Shown: in pieces, positions 1 to 8,338 of the stretch
Layout of the letters: every line of letters starts with the position of its first letter
How positions within the stretch are numbered: the stretch's first letter is position 1
DNA from: Streptococcus sp. VT 162
Lineage (GTDB): Bacteria > Bacillota > Bacilli > Lactobacillales > Streptococcaceae
DNA: 64,000 nt
Assembly (NCBI GenBank): GCA_000688775.2
Contig: CP007628.2
Span: 1,426,001 to 1,490,000 of the forward strand
Direction of reading: 5' to 3'
Notes under the pieces: model-generated
Database searches by the model: none
Seen by the model: the letters and a program-made list of their open reading frames with translations, nothing else
Told to the model about the DNA's origin: nothing
Position numbers and translations under genes: made by a program

Positions 1-95
1 TGATCAGTAGAATGACCACAGTCCAAACCAGACGCCAGAAGAAACGCCAAATTCCCAAAAGAAATCGGAAGAATAATCGAATAATCCAGAACATG
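1..95 (-). CDS. N-terminal fragment of a membrane protein (cut by window edge)
   Basis: A reading frame opens at an ATG whose first base is position 95 and runs off the left edge of the window. The upstream AAAGGTGGGG motif is a strong ribosome binding site, which supports a real start. The 31 visible residues are almost entirely hydrophobic and aromatic with scattered Arg (MFWIIRLFFRFLLGIWRFFW at the start), so they form a signal anchor or first transmembrane helix. Nothing beyond membrane targeting can be said. It is transcribed in the same direction as estA and follows it by about 100 bp. Confidence 0.55.
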
Positions 96-198
96 ACGCC
101 CCACCTTTCATAAAAATAAGAACCTATCTTGAAATCACATTCTCCTTGATCAAGATAGATTCTCTATTTTACTGAAGAAAGCTGAAAGAAACCTAAAA

Positions 199-978
199 CT
201 AAGATAAACGTTCTTCCAAGACAAAGTCAATTGGTAGAGTAGCTAAAAAACGCTCCAATTGTTTTTCCCAGTAGTACCACTCGTGCTTACCTGGACTATG
301 ACTATAGGTCACCTCAAAACCTAGTTTTTTGAGGTTTTTCACTGCGAGGTTATTGGCAGAGTAGAGATAGTCTTGCTCCCCACACCAAGCCCATAGTTTG
401 GTCTTTTGATCGGACTTTGCAGCCGTGCTTTCAAGCGAATGAGGGCTAGCTGTCCAGTCTTTAATCTCTCCAAAAACTCCTCGCCAGTAGGCAAGTGACC
501 CCAGATCCTGACTTTCAGGAGAAAATTCTTGAAAACTGAGCGCACCAGAAAAACTAGCCGCATGAGAAAAACGATTTGTCGATAGAGCGAGTTTGAAGGA
601 ACCATATCCTCCCATGGAGAGACCTGCTATGAAGGTCTTTTCTCGCTTGCTGGTCATATTGGGGAAGAAACGTTTCATGACTTGGGGGAGTTCTTCTGCT
701 AGAGCAGTATAGTAGTTATAGCCATACTGAGTATCTGTGTACCAGCCATTGCTAGTATTGGGCATGATAACAATGAGATTGGTTCCACGCAACAAGCGTT
801 CGACATTGGTACGTTTGAGCCAGCTATTTTGGTTTCCTGACATTCCGTGCAAAAGATAAAGAACAGGAATATCCGTGCAATCTGGTTCAGTCACCCGACT
901 AGCATCTGGATAGAGTACGGTAACGCCCCACTCCATATCCAAAACTTTTGAGTAATACTCAATATTCATAACTGCCAT
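199..978 (-). CDS. estA: Tributyrin esterase EstA (alpha/beta hydrolase, esterase D family)
   Basis: Carboxylesterase of 259 aa that hydrolyses short-chain acyl esters; the pneumococcal homologue also acts on acetylated sugars. The nucleophile elbow GLSMGG places the serine at residue 121. Asp203 (in GEQDYLY) and His232 (in GKHEWYY) complete the likely triad. LLHGMSGN near residue 42 is the oxyanion-hole segment. There is no signal peptide, so it should be cytoplasmic. The length and sequence match pneumococcal EstA almost throughout. An RBS (AAAGGAG) precedes the chosen ATG; Met4 is an alternative start. It lies 68 bp downstream of the RNase J2 gene in the same direction, as in pneumococcus, so the two may be co-transcribed. 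Confidence 0.93.
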   Translation of the reverse strand: MAVMNIEYYSKVLDMEWGVTVLYPDASRVTEPDCTDIPVLYLLHGMSGNQNSWLKRTNVERLLRGTNLIVIMPNTSNGWYTDTQYGYNYYTALAEELPQVMKRFFPNMTSKREKTFIAGLSMGGYGSFKLALSTNRFSHAASFSGALSFQEFSPESQDLGSLAYWRGVFGEIKDWTASPHSLESTAAKSDQKTKLWAWCGEQDYLYSANNLAVKNLKKLGFEVTYSHSPGKHEWYYWEKQLERFLATLPIDFVLEERLS

Positions 979-1046
979 GGTTGTCTCCTTTTACTATTCT
1001 ATAAGAAAAAGCCGAATTTCGACTTTTTCTGTAGGTATTCTGCTTA

Positions 1047-2708
1047 TTATTTTGCTTCCATCACGACTGGCAAGATTGCCGGGCGACGCTTGGTTTGATC
1101 AAAGAGGTACTTGGTCAGATTGTCGCGAACCTTGCCTTTGAGATCTGCCCAATCAAAGTCATCACCTTGAAGATACTCTTCTACCGTTTGGTTAATCAAT
1201 TCTGAACTTTCACGGAGAATGTCACGACTCTTCTTGAGATAAACGAATCCACGCGTGTGAACACGGGCCTTGGCCACAATTTTCTTCTCACGACGGTTGA
1301 CAGTGATCGCCACGATAAAGATTCCATCCTCTGACAAGACCTTACGGTCACGAAGGACGACATTTCCAACATCCCCGATGGCATTTCCGTCAATCAAGAC
1401 ATCCCCTGCAGAAACTGCTCCAGCTGGAACAAAGTCTCCATGTTCATAAGACATGGTCGTTCCCTTTTTAGGGATGAAAATGCGTTCCGGCAACATTCCA
1501 ACTGCCATGGCAGCCTTGGCATGCGCATCCAACTCACGATACTCCCCTTGGATAGGGAAGAGGTAGTTCGGCTGTAGAAGATTGATCATCAACTGCAAAT
1601 CACGCGCATTCCCGTGTCCGGATACTCGCAAGCTTTGGGTAATGAGTTTCACCACACCACCAGCTTGGTAGATCATGTTTTCAACACGCGCCATGACAGC
1701 TTCTTTGGCGATAGATGGAGTCGTTACGATATAAACTAAGTCCCCGTCTTTGATTTCCACATAGCGGTGGCGACCGATGGACATCTTACGAAGTCCATTA
1801 ATCGGCTCACCCATACGCCCAGTCTCAAGGATAATCAACTCATGGTCGTCAAAACGAGACATTTCTTTGGGTTTAATCAAGAGACTTTCATTGGCTAGAG
1901 ACAATTTTTTGAGTCGAATCGCAGTGCGGACGATATTTTCAATATCAAATCCAGTCAAAACAACTCGGCGACCTGTATCTGCTGCAGCATCAAAAACCTG
2001 CTGGATACGAGAAAGGTTGCTGGCAACTGCGGCAACGATGATACGACCTTCCCAGTCTGCAATGGTCTGGGTAATTTCGTCTCCAACTTCACTCTCGCTC
2101 GCCACCTGAATATTGCTGTCTGCATTGGCTGAATCACTGAGGAGTGCCAAGACACCATCACGACCAATCTCTGCCAAACGAGCAAAATCTGTCGCATAGG
2201 ATTCGCTAGCTGTCTGGTCAAACTTGAAGTCCCCTGTGTAAACTATGCTACCTTCAGCTGTTTTCAGGACTACTCCCAAACTTTCTGGGATAGAGTGGGT
2301 TGTACGGAAGAAGGAAACCACAGTCCCTCCAAAGTCGATCTCTGTATCTTCATCAATCACATGGAAGTCATTGAATTTCTTAACCGTATCATTTCCTTTG
2401 ACAAAGAGTTTGGCCAACTCAATGGTCAACTCAGAACCAAACACAGGCACCTTAGCCTCTGCCAAAAGATAAGGCAAGGCACCAATAGCATCCGCATGTC
2501 CGTGGGTCAAAAAGACCCCTGCAATACGATCGCTATTTTCAAAAAGGTAGTCCATATTTGGAATGACGACATCAACACCTAGTTGTTCATTTTCAGGGTA
2601 TTTAAGCCCTGCATCCAAAACAAAAATAGAACCATCGATTTCAGCGATGTACATATTTTTACCATTTTCTCGTACACCACCTAGTGTTGTTAAACTAATA
2701 TTACTCAT
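1047..2708 (-). CDS. rnjB: Ribonuclease J2
   Basis: Metallo-beta-lactamase/beta-CASP RNase of 553 aa. RNase J2 pairs with RNase J1 in mRNA decay and rRNA/tRNA maturation in Firmicutes. The metallo-beta-lactamase domain occupies roughly residues 1-210 plus 350-420, with the beta-CASP domain inserted and a C-terminal dimerisation domain after 450. The canonical metal motif HxHxDH reads H69-G-H71-A-D73-A74 here, so the last His is Ala. That loss is typical of J2 and separates it from the fully active J1 (HGHEDH). The start ATG has a GGAGG-type RBS. The estA neighbour is the same as in pneumococcus. Confidence 0.93.
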   Translation of the reverse strand: MSNISLTTLGGVRENGKNMYIAEIDGSIFVLDAGLKYPENEQLGVDVVIPNMDYLFENSDRIAGVFLTHGHADAIGALPYLLAEAKVPVFGSELTIELAKLFVKGNDTVKKFNDFHVIDEDTEIDFGGTVVSFFRTTHSIPESLGVVLKTAEGSIVYTGDFKFDQTASESYATDFARLAEIGRDGVLALLSDSANADSNIQVASESEVGDEITQTIADWEGRIIVAAVASNLSRIQQVFDAAADTGRRVVLTGFDIENIVRTAIRLKKLSLANESLLIKPKEMSRFDDHELIILETGRMGEPINGLRKMSIGRHRYVEIKDGDLVYIVTTPSIAKEAVMARVENMIYQAGGVVKLITQSLRVSGHGNARDLQLMINLLQPNYLFPIQGEYRELDAHAKAAMAVGMLPERIFIPKKGTTMSYEHGDFVPAGAVSAGDVLIDGNAIGDVGNVVLRDRKVLSEDGIFIVAITVNRREKKIVAKARVHTRGFVYLKKSRDILRESSELINQTVEEYLQGDDFDWADLKGKVRDNLTKYLFDQTKRRPAILPVVMEAK

Positions 2709-2782
2709 TTTTCCTCCGAAACTTCATTTATCTTGATTATAGGGTGAATTTACCCTCTTATTCTAAAAGCACTAATACTTTT

Positions 2783-2916
2783 ATACTCTTCGAAAATCTC
2801 TTCAAACCAAGTCAGCTTCCATCTGTAGCCTCAAAACAGTGTTTTGAGCAACCTGCGGCTAGCTTCCTAGTTTGCTCTTTAGCTTCCTAGTTTGCTCTTT
2901 GATTTTCATTGAGTAT
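2783..2916. repeat. BOX element (boxA-boxC type) with internal tandem duplication
   Basis: Starts with ATACTCTTCGAAAATCTCTT and ends with TTTTCATTGAGTAT, the well known ends of the pneumococcal BOX repeat. The interior carries the usual TCAAAACAGTGTTTTGAG palindrome. The 20-bp stretch at 2861-2880 is repeated exactly at 2881-2900, so this copy has a short internal duplication in its boxC part. It sits in the 635-bp gap upstream of rnjB. BOX elements form stable RNA stems and are thought to be mobilised in trans. Confidence 0.85.
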
Positions 2917-3308
2917 TAGCCGAATCTTTTCCTACCATTATACCATTTTTTTGATTATTTTCAAAACGAAGATCGGTTTTTAACTAGAGATTAGTCACTA
3001 CTGTGAATCAAATCTTTTTACTTTGACTTCTCTTTTGGAGGCTTCATCTAAGATAATAGAACGATTTTACCATCAAAAATATAGATTTTCTGAATCAATT
3101 TGATTTCAGATACCTTTCTCGAACTCTAAATTTCTCTTTTAGTTCAAAAAACTTGCTTTTACCTCTCGACTTGAGAACTATTTTCCACAAAGACATGGTT
3201 TATCTACATCCAAAAGCGAAAATTTCCTGTTCGCTACAGAATCTAAAAAATTTTCAGCAATTAGTCATTAAGATGGAGGCTAACGATAGGAAATTTTTTC
3301 AAAAAGAA
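2917..3308. other. Intergenic stretch without a recognisable gene
   Basis: About 390 bp of AT-rich sequence between the BOX element and the terminator of the CHAP hydrolase gene. A 64-codon plus-strand frame lies here, but it has no convincing RBS and composition typical of non-coding DNA. I see no promoter with a gene behind it, apart from whatever drives rnjB leftwards. Confidence 0.4.
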
Positions 3309-3340
3309 AAAAGACTTAGAAATTCTAAATCTTTTTATCA
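3309..3340 (-). terminator. Terminator of the LysM-CHAP gene
   Basis: Inverted repeat AAAAGACTTAGAA / TTCTAAATCTTTT at 3309-3335, giving a hairpin flanked by A and T runs directly after the hydrolase stop codon. Confidence 0.7.
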
Positions 3341-3343
3341 TCT

Positions 3344-3991
3344 TTAATTTGGATAGATATAAGTGACGTTACCTAAAAATTCATGTGGATTAAAGAAGCC
3401 ACGGTAATTCGCAATCTGCTTTTGACGTCTGTAGTTTGCTTCCAATACCTGGATAGAGTTTTCACTTTGAACATCTGTTACATAAGCAACGTGTCCATAT
3501 TCACCACCGTCCCAAACGGCGATTGCTCCTACTACTGGAACACTTCCTGTCTTATAGCCTTGAGCGCTCGCGTAGATTGCCCACGTGTTGGCATTTCCCC
3601 ACCAGTTGCTGGCCCAAGGCGCCAATTCTTTCACACCCCATGTACACTGACCAACAGGATAAGAGTTTCCATAGTTTGTTGGAGTCTTTTCGACAACATC
3701 CTCTGTATCTGATACCACGTTCGCAGTGCTAGCTGGAGCACTGTAGGTTGAGCTAGCCTGAGCGGAACCACTCACTTCCAATACATCGCCTGGGTGGATA
3801 GTGTCAAAGATGGTTTTTCCATTCAAAGCTGCCAACTCATGCGGATCCATGCCGTTTGCAGTTGCGATGGCATAAAATGAATCACCGTCTTGGACAACGT
3901 AAGAGTTCGCGTGCACAGTTTGAGCACCAACTGTAGCTAAAATAGCGGTAGAAGTCAAACCAAGAGTCAGTTTCGTAACTGTTTTTTTCAT
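3344..3991 (-). CDS. Secreted LysM-CHAP peptidoglycan hydrolase
   Basis: Secreted cell-wall protein of 215 aa using the ATG at 3991, which has AAGGGG upstream; the longer frame to 4030 lacks an RBS. Signal peptide about residues 1-28, cleaved after ...TVHA. A LysM peptidoglycan-binding domain follows at 29-74 (YVVQDGDSFYAIA ... GDVLEV). After a Ser/Ala/Thr-rich linker (75-105) comes a C-terminal CHAP amidase/endopeptidase domain from 107 to the end. Cys116 (GQCTWG) and His167 (YGHVAYV) are the expected catalytic pair. Similar architectures serve in cell separation in streptococci, often under WalRK control. A TGTAAC-type half-site lies in the upstream region, but I could not confirm a full WalR box. 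Confidence 0.85.
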   Translation of the reverse strand: MKKTVTKLTLGLTSTAILATVGAQTVHANSYVVQDGDSFYAIATANGMDPHELAALNGKTIFDTIHPGDVLEVSGSAQASSTYSAPASTANVVSDTEDVVEKTPTNYGNSYPVGQCTWGVKELAPWASNWWGNANTWAIYASAQGYKTGSVPVVGAIAVWDGGEYGHVAYVTDVQSENSIQVLEANYRRQKQIANYRGFFNPHEFLGNVTYIYPN

Positions 3992-4235
3992 AACTGGATT
4001 CCCCTTATATTTTCTTGATAAGAAAATCATACTTGATTTACATGTCAGTTCGTTTAGAGTTATATTTTAGTCATGTTACAAAAATTTATACTTTTACTAC
4101 ATAAGGTTTAAAAGCAGACATCGTATAAAGTGATAGAAGAGAATAAAAAAATGAATCATTTCCCCAACCTTTACATCAGCAAACCATCCAAAAGACTATC
4201 CAATCAACCACTCCCACACCAAGCATTTATCCGTC

Positions 4236-4264
4236 AAAAAGAGACCGAGATAGGTCATCTCAGT
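4236..4264 (-). terminator. Probable original recJ terminator
   Basis: On the minus strand GACTGAGAT-gacct-ATCTCGGTC folds into a 9-bp stem followed by TCTTTTT. It directly follows the recJ 3'-end remnant, which suggests it terminated recJ before the intervening gene arrived. Confidence 0.65.
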
Positions 4265-4347
4265 CCCTTTCCACCCATAACTCCATTAAAAAGTCATACA
4301 TTTCCTGCACGGTACCCAGCGCCATCATTTCTTGGTATTTGACGGTT
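4260..4347 (-). pseudogene. Duplicated 3' end of recJ (remnant)
   Basis: Positions 4288-4336 (49 bp) are identical to 5187-5235 inside the intact recJ 3' end. The match continues to 4347/5246 with two mismatches. Read on the minus strand, the remnant encodes TVKYQEMMALGTVQEMYDFL and then continues in frame as MELWVERD before a stop. The intact copy instead ends ...YDFLKG. The remnant probably preserves the ancestral recJ terminus, displaced by the insertion of the gene between the two copies. Confidence 0.75.
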
Positions 4348-4349
4348 CT

Positions 4350-5174
4350 TTAGCTATCTTTTTCTACTATCTCTGGAAAATAACTTTCAAAATATGCCTT
4401 GGTAAGGCTAAATAAATGTAATTTTTTACCCTCAATATTCACAAAATTCATTTTATCATTGATTCCTTCTAATTTTAAATCATAGACATATTTATTTTCT
4501 AAAATATCAATAAAAAATATTTTAATCTTTTCAATATCTTCAATTCTTGAGTCAAACTTCAATAGTAGATTATTTGAGGTTTTCTTATCAATCATAAATC
4601 TTTCTTCAGCCTTTAATTTATGATTACCTCCCGATCCATTTTTTTCTATATATTCTATTTTATCAATTAAGGCATGACCTAACCCAATATTTCTAATTTT
4701 TATAAGAATAGCAATCGATTCTTCATCTTGAGCATCTTCTTTGTTAATCTTTATATAATTATACTGACAGATATAATTCTTGCCTTGTTTCTTGCCTTGT
4801 TTCTTGCCTTGTTCTGAATCTATTTTTAAACAATTAGAGGTATGTTTATGTTTATCTTTACTTCCCATTTGTTCATAATTTAATCCAACATTCAATATTG
4901 GTCTAACTGAGTCACATTTTTCTTCCCTATATTTTGTATTTTCATTCTTTAGAGTATATACAATCAAATAACTCCCAATAATTGACCCATAATAAGCTAA
5001 CCAATCAAAGTCTATTGTTTTTCTCAAATTAATACCAAAATCTTCAGTTCCAAAGTGCGTTTTTAAAACAATTTTTACAACAGCATACAATATAGGTAAA
5101 AAAGACACAAAAAAGAATATTACTATTACTTTATCTTTAACAATCCAGCTTGAAATTTTCTTTAAAGACATCAT
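4350..5174 (-). CDS. Two-TM membrane protein inserted behind recJ, function unknown
   Basis: Protein of 274 aa that I cannot assign to a named family. The N-terminus has two predicted transmembrane helices (about residues 14-36 and 58-76, the second containing YYGSIIGSYLIVY). A Lys/Glu-rich cytoplasmic region follows, with probable beta structure after residue 150 (IRNIGLGHALIDKIEYI). A 12-bp DNA repeat encodes GKKQ-GKKQ-GK around residue 125. The base composition is markedly more AT-rich than recJ. Its RBS (AAAGGA) is formed by the last two codons of the rewritten recJ end (Lys-Gly), and the start follows the recJ stop by 2 nt, so it is translationally coupled to recJ. Two-TM proteins with a GSIIGSYL-like second helix are common in phage and defence islands. 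That link is inference. Confidence 0.75.
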   Translation of the reverse strand: MMSLKKISSWIVKDKVIVIFFFVSFLPILYAVVKIVLKTHFGTEDFGINLRKTIDFDWLAYYGSIIGSYLIVYTLKNENTKYREEKCDSVRPILNVGLNYEQMGSKDKHKHTSNCLKIDSEQGKKQGKKQGKNYICQYNYIKINKEDAQDEESIAILIKIRNIGLGHALIDKIEYIEKNGSGGNHKLKAEERFMIDKKTSNNLLLKFDSRIEDIEKIKIFFIDILENKYVYDLKLEGINDKMNFVNIEGKKLHLFSLTKAYFESYFPEIVEKDS

Positions 5175-5176
5175 GC

Positions 5177-7393
5177 TTATCCTTTCAAAAAGTCATACAT
5201 TTCCTGCACGGTACCCAGCGCCATCATTTCTTGGTCTTTAACGGTCTGTTTGAGATTTTGGTAAATCTGACTTTCAGCAATTTCCCTTTTCGGCGCTTCT
5301 TTATTGACTGTCATGACACCATCTTTGATCGTCACAAAGCCCAGCTCTTCAAATACTTGGATCATCTTGACCAGCAAGATTTGTTGGATATTGAGATAAG
5401 TTGCCAAATCTTTCAGCTTGTAGCGAATATCAAACTCTGGGAACTGGTAAATGGTCTTGTACAATTTGGCAAACTGTTCCCTAGTCCCATAACCTGTCAG
5501 ATAGTAGGCCTTATCGATGTCATTTTTGAAATAGACAGCAGAGAAATCCTGTTCCTGAAAAATGGTCTTCAGCAAGGTAATATCCTCGGGAATGGTTTTC
5601 ACAACCACAGCATCACTAGTCGCTAAATCTGGCACCTCTCCAGAGAAATCCAAGACTGGAACCCCTTCTGGCAGGGCTACGTTCTTCCCACGAATGTTAA
5701 AGAGTTGAACACCTTCCACACGCGCATCCACCATCATCAACTGGAGGGCAGTTTGCCCATTCCATTGGTTGACAGACAGGGTGACTGCTAATTCTAGGTT
5801 TTTTGTTTGAGCAAACTCTGTCGCCCATCTACCTTGTCCGAAGGCCACCACTTCAAAACTCGCCTCACCCTTGGAAATTTTTAGTTTGAGGTGGGCATTG
5901 CCTGCTCCCATGGTTCTGGCACTTTCGACATGAAAATCCTTGATATAAAAGACAGGTTTCTGATTGTCCATTCCAAAAGGTGCCAAACGTTCAAAGTTTT
6001 TGACCGTTTCCAAGCTAAGCGTCTCCAAGTCTAGCTCTTCGTCTAGATTTAACTTGTTCTTACCACTAGCATCTGCACCTTTTTCACGGACATAGTCTTC
6101 CAAAACCTGAGATAAATCTGAAAGTTTCTCAACTTCCAGCGTCATTCCAGCTGCACCAGCATGGCCGCCAAAGGCGATAAAGAGATCTCGGTGGGGATCC
6201 AGAGCTTCAAAAATATCGACCGCTTCCACACTACGAGCACTGCCCTTGGCACGACCATCTTCTATATTAAGAACGATAACTGTCTGCCCTAGCTCTTCCA
6301 ACAAACGACCAGCAACGATACCCAGAACGCCAGGATTCCAGCCTTCCTTTGCCAAGACCTGGACCTTCTTCTCAGGATCCACCATGGTCTTAGCTTCTTC
6401 ATAGATTGACTGAACGATTTCCTTGCGCTCTTCGTTTTTCTGGTGAATCATGAGGGCAATCTCATGAGCTTCCTCGTCGTCAAATCCAGTCAGCAAATCA
6501 ATGGCAGGATTAGGATCATCCAAGCGCCCCAAGGCATTTAAACGAGGGGCAATCTGGAAACCAACCGTTTCTTCTGTTACTTCATTAGCAGCAATTCCAA
6601 CCATGTCTAGCATTTCTTGTAGTCCAATGCGCTGGGTATGTCCCAACATTTCCAGACCATATTGGACCAAAATGCGATTCTCATCCGTCAAACTCACCAT
6701 ATCAGCAATGGTACCGATAGCGACCAAATCAAGCAATTCCACTTGCACTTCTTCTAAAAGAGCGCAAGCTAGCTTGAAAGCCACTCCGCATCCGGCCAAA
6801 TATTTGAAAGGATAGTCCGCATCCGGATGCTCAGGGTGAACAATGGCAAAGGCATCGGGAAGGGTTTCAGGCATGGAATGGTGGTCGGTCACAATGACAT
6901 CCACTCCCATAGACTGGGCCAATTCAATGGCTTCGTGACCCGCAACCCCATTATCCACTGTCACAATCAAGGAAATACCCTCTTGCTCGATAAAATATTT
7001 ATAGACACTGGCATTGGGGCCATACCCATCGGTAAAACGATTAGGCAGGTAAACACGGCACTCGGCGCCAAGCTGTTCTAAACTTTCCTTCACAATCGAA
7101 GCCGAAGTCATGCCATCCGCATCGTAGTCTCCATAAATGAGAATATTTTCCCCTTCTTCAATGGCCTGACGAATCCGTTCCACTGCCTTATCCATATCAT
7201 GGAGCAGATAGGGGTCATGTAAATCCTCTAAAGAAGGTTCTAAAAACTTCTTTAGACTTTCTTCATCCTGAATCCCTCTTTCAAATAATAACCGAGCCAC
7301 CTCAGGACCCAGTCCAGCCTTCTTGGCTATCTTTGTAAAATCCGCATCTTCAACCTGCGGGGCAAACTGCCATTCATAAGTAGGTGTTATCAA
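5177..7393 (-). CDS. recJ: Single-stranded-DNA-specific exonuclease RecJ
   Basis: 5'-3' exonuclease of recombination and base-excision repair. From the proposed TTG start at 7393 it is 738 aa (LITPTYEWQF...), the expected length. A longer frame reaches an ATG at 7450. However, a TGTTATAAT extended -10 lies inside it at 7430-7438, so that ATG would be upstream of the transcript start. Phosphoesterase motifs are D89-Y-D91-A-D93-G, VDNG (146-149) and DHH (170-172). The DHHA1 motif GGHAGAAG follows near 410, then the OB-like and streptococcal C-terminal domains. The last residues (KG) differ from the ...DFLMEL ending kept in the downstream remnant, because of the insertion described there. Confidence 0.92.
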   Translation of the reverse strand: MITPTYEWQFAPQVEDADFTKIAKKAGLGPEVARLLFERGIQDEESLKKFLEPSLEDLHDPYLLHDMDKAVERIRQAIEEGENILIYGDYDADGMTSASIVKESLEQLGAECRVYLPNRFTDGYGPNASVYKYFIEQEGISLIVTVDNGVAGHEAIELAQSMGVDVIVTDHHSMPETLPDAFAIVHPEHPDADYPFKYLAGCGVAFKLACALLEEVQVELLDLVAIGTIADMVSLTDENRILVQYGLEMLGHTQRIGLQEMLDMVGIAANEVTEETVGFQIAPRLNALGRLDDPNPAIDLLTGFDDEEAHEIALMIHQKNEERKEIVQSIYEEAKTMVDPEKKVQVLAKEGWNPGVLGIVAGRLLEELGQTVIVLNIEDGRAKGSARSVEAVDIFEALDPHRDLFIAFGGHAGAAGMTLEVEKLSDLSQVLEDYVREKGADASGKNKLNLDEELDLETLSLETVKNFERLAPFGMDNQKPVFYIKDFHVESARTMGAGNAHLKLKISKGEASFEVVAFGQGRWATEFAQTKNLELAVTLSVNQWNGQTALQLMMVDARVEGVQLFNIRGKNVALPEGVPVLDFSGEVPDLATSDAVVVKTIPEDITLLKTIFQEQDFSAVYFKNDIDKAYYLTGYGTREQFAKLYKTIYQFPEFDIRYKLKDLATYLNIQQILLVKMIQVFEELGFVTIKDGVMTVNKEAPKREIAESQIYQNLKQTVKDQEMMALGTVQEMYDFLKG

Positions 7394-7429
7394 AAAGACA
7401 TCCACTCTTTCTAAGAATTCTATCGTTTC

Positions 7430-7438
7430 ATTATAACA
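7430..7438 (-). promoter_or_regulatory. Extended -10 promoter of recJ
   Basis: TGTTATAAT on the minus strand. No good -35 is visible, as is common for extended -10 promoters. A transcript starting about 7 nt downstream would leave a ~30-nt leader before the TTG at 7393. Confidence 0.5.
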
Positions 7439-7506
7439 TGATTTAGGCATTTTCTCTATCCAGATTGCTTTTTTATAACATTTTAGTGAATTTTTTCAGA
7501 TATGAT

Positions 7507-7535
7507 TTGACAAGAACATTCTTTTGGTGTAGAAT
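7507..7535 (+). promoter_or_regulatory. Promoter of the amino-acid ABC transporter operon
   Basis: TTGACA (7507-7512), 17-bp spacer, TAGAAT (7530-7535), followed by the AAAGGAGA RBS of the first gene. Confidence 0.8.
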
Positions 7536-7569
7536 CATGTTATAAAATCTAACACAAAGGAGATCTCTC

Positions 7570-8328
7570 ATGGCTTTAGTAGAATTTAAAAACGTCGAAA
7601 AATATTACGGAGACTATCACGCACTCCGCGACATCAATCTCCGTTTTGAAAAAGGACAAGTTGTTGTCCTGCTTGGACCTTCCGGCTCTGGGAAGTCCAC
7701 TCTTATCCGTACGATTAATGGTTTAGAGGCTGTTGACAAAGGAAGTCTCCTAGTCAATGGACACCAAGTAGCAGGTGCTAGTCAGAAAGATTTAGTTCCT
7801 CTTCGTAAGGAAGTTGGCATGGTTTTTCAACATTTTAACCTTTATCCACACAAAACAGTGTTAGAAAATGTTACACTAGCGCCCATAAAGGTTCTAGGAA
7901 TTGATAAAAAAGAAGCTGAAAAAACAGCCCAAAAATATCTGGAATTTGTAAATATGTGGGACAAGAAAGATTCCTATCCAGCTATGCTATCTGGTGGACA
8001 AAAACAGCGGATCGCCATCGCTCGTGGTCTTGCCATGCATCCGGAACTCCTCCTCTTTGATGAGCCAACATCTGCTCTTGATCCTGAGACCATTGGAGAT
8101 GTTCTAGCAGTTATGCAAAAACTGGCGCATGACGGGATGAATATGATCATCGTTACCCACGAAATGGGCTTTGCTCGAGAGGTTGCGGACCGCATCATCT
8201 TTATGGCAGACGGAGAAGTTTTGGTGGATACGACAGATGTCGATGACTTTTTTGACAACCCAAGCGAACCTCGTGCCCAACAATTCCTCAGCAAAATTAT
8301 CAACCACGAAAGTGACAAAGTCAAATAA
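7570..8328 (+). CDS. Polar amino-acid ABC transporter ATPase (GlnQ-like)
   Basis: ATP-binding subunit of 252 aa, energising import through the two permeases downstream. Walker A GPSGSGKST is near residue 37, the signature motif LSGGQKQR near 140, Walker B LLLFDEPTSALDP near 160, and the switch His in VTHEMGF. The gene order ATPase, binding protein, permease, permease equals that of glnQHMP operons of Bacillus and S. mutans, which move glutamine or glutamate. The substrate here cannot be read from sequence. It has a strong promoter and RBS of its own and is divergent from recJ, as in pneumococcus. Confidence 0.92.
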   Translation: MALVEFKNVEKYYGDYHALRDINLRFEKGQVVVLLGPSGSGKSTLIRTINGLEAVDKGSLLVNGHQVAGASQKDLVPLRKEVGMVFQHFNLYPHKTVLENVTLAPIKVLGIDKKEAEKTAQKYLEFVNMWDKKDSYPAMLSGGQKQRIAIARGLAMHPELLLFDEPTSALDPETIGDVLAVMQKLAHDGMNMIIVTHEMGFAREVADRIIFMADGEVLVDTTDVDDFFDNPSEPRAQQFLSKIINHESDKVK

Positions 8329-8338
8329 GGAGGCGCCT

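Noticed and set aside
3153..3347. 64-aa plus-strand gene in the gap before the CHAP gene
   Set aside because: No RBS, and it runs into the terminator of the opposing gene.
7394..7450. Upstream ATG start for RecJ
   Set aside because: A TGTTATAAT extended -10 lies within this extension and the known RecJ N-terminus begins at LITPTYEW, so the TTG start is preferred.
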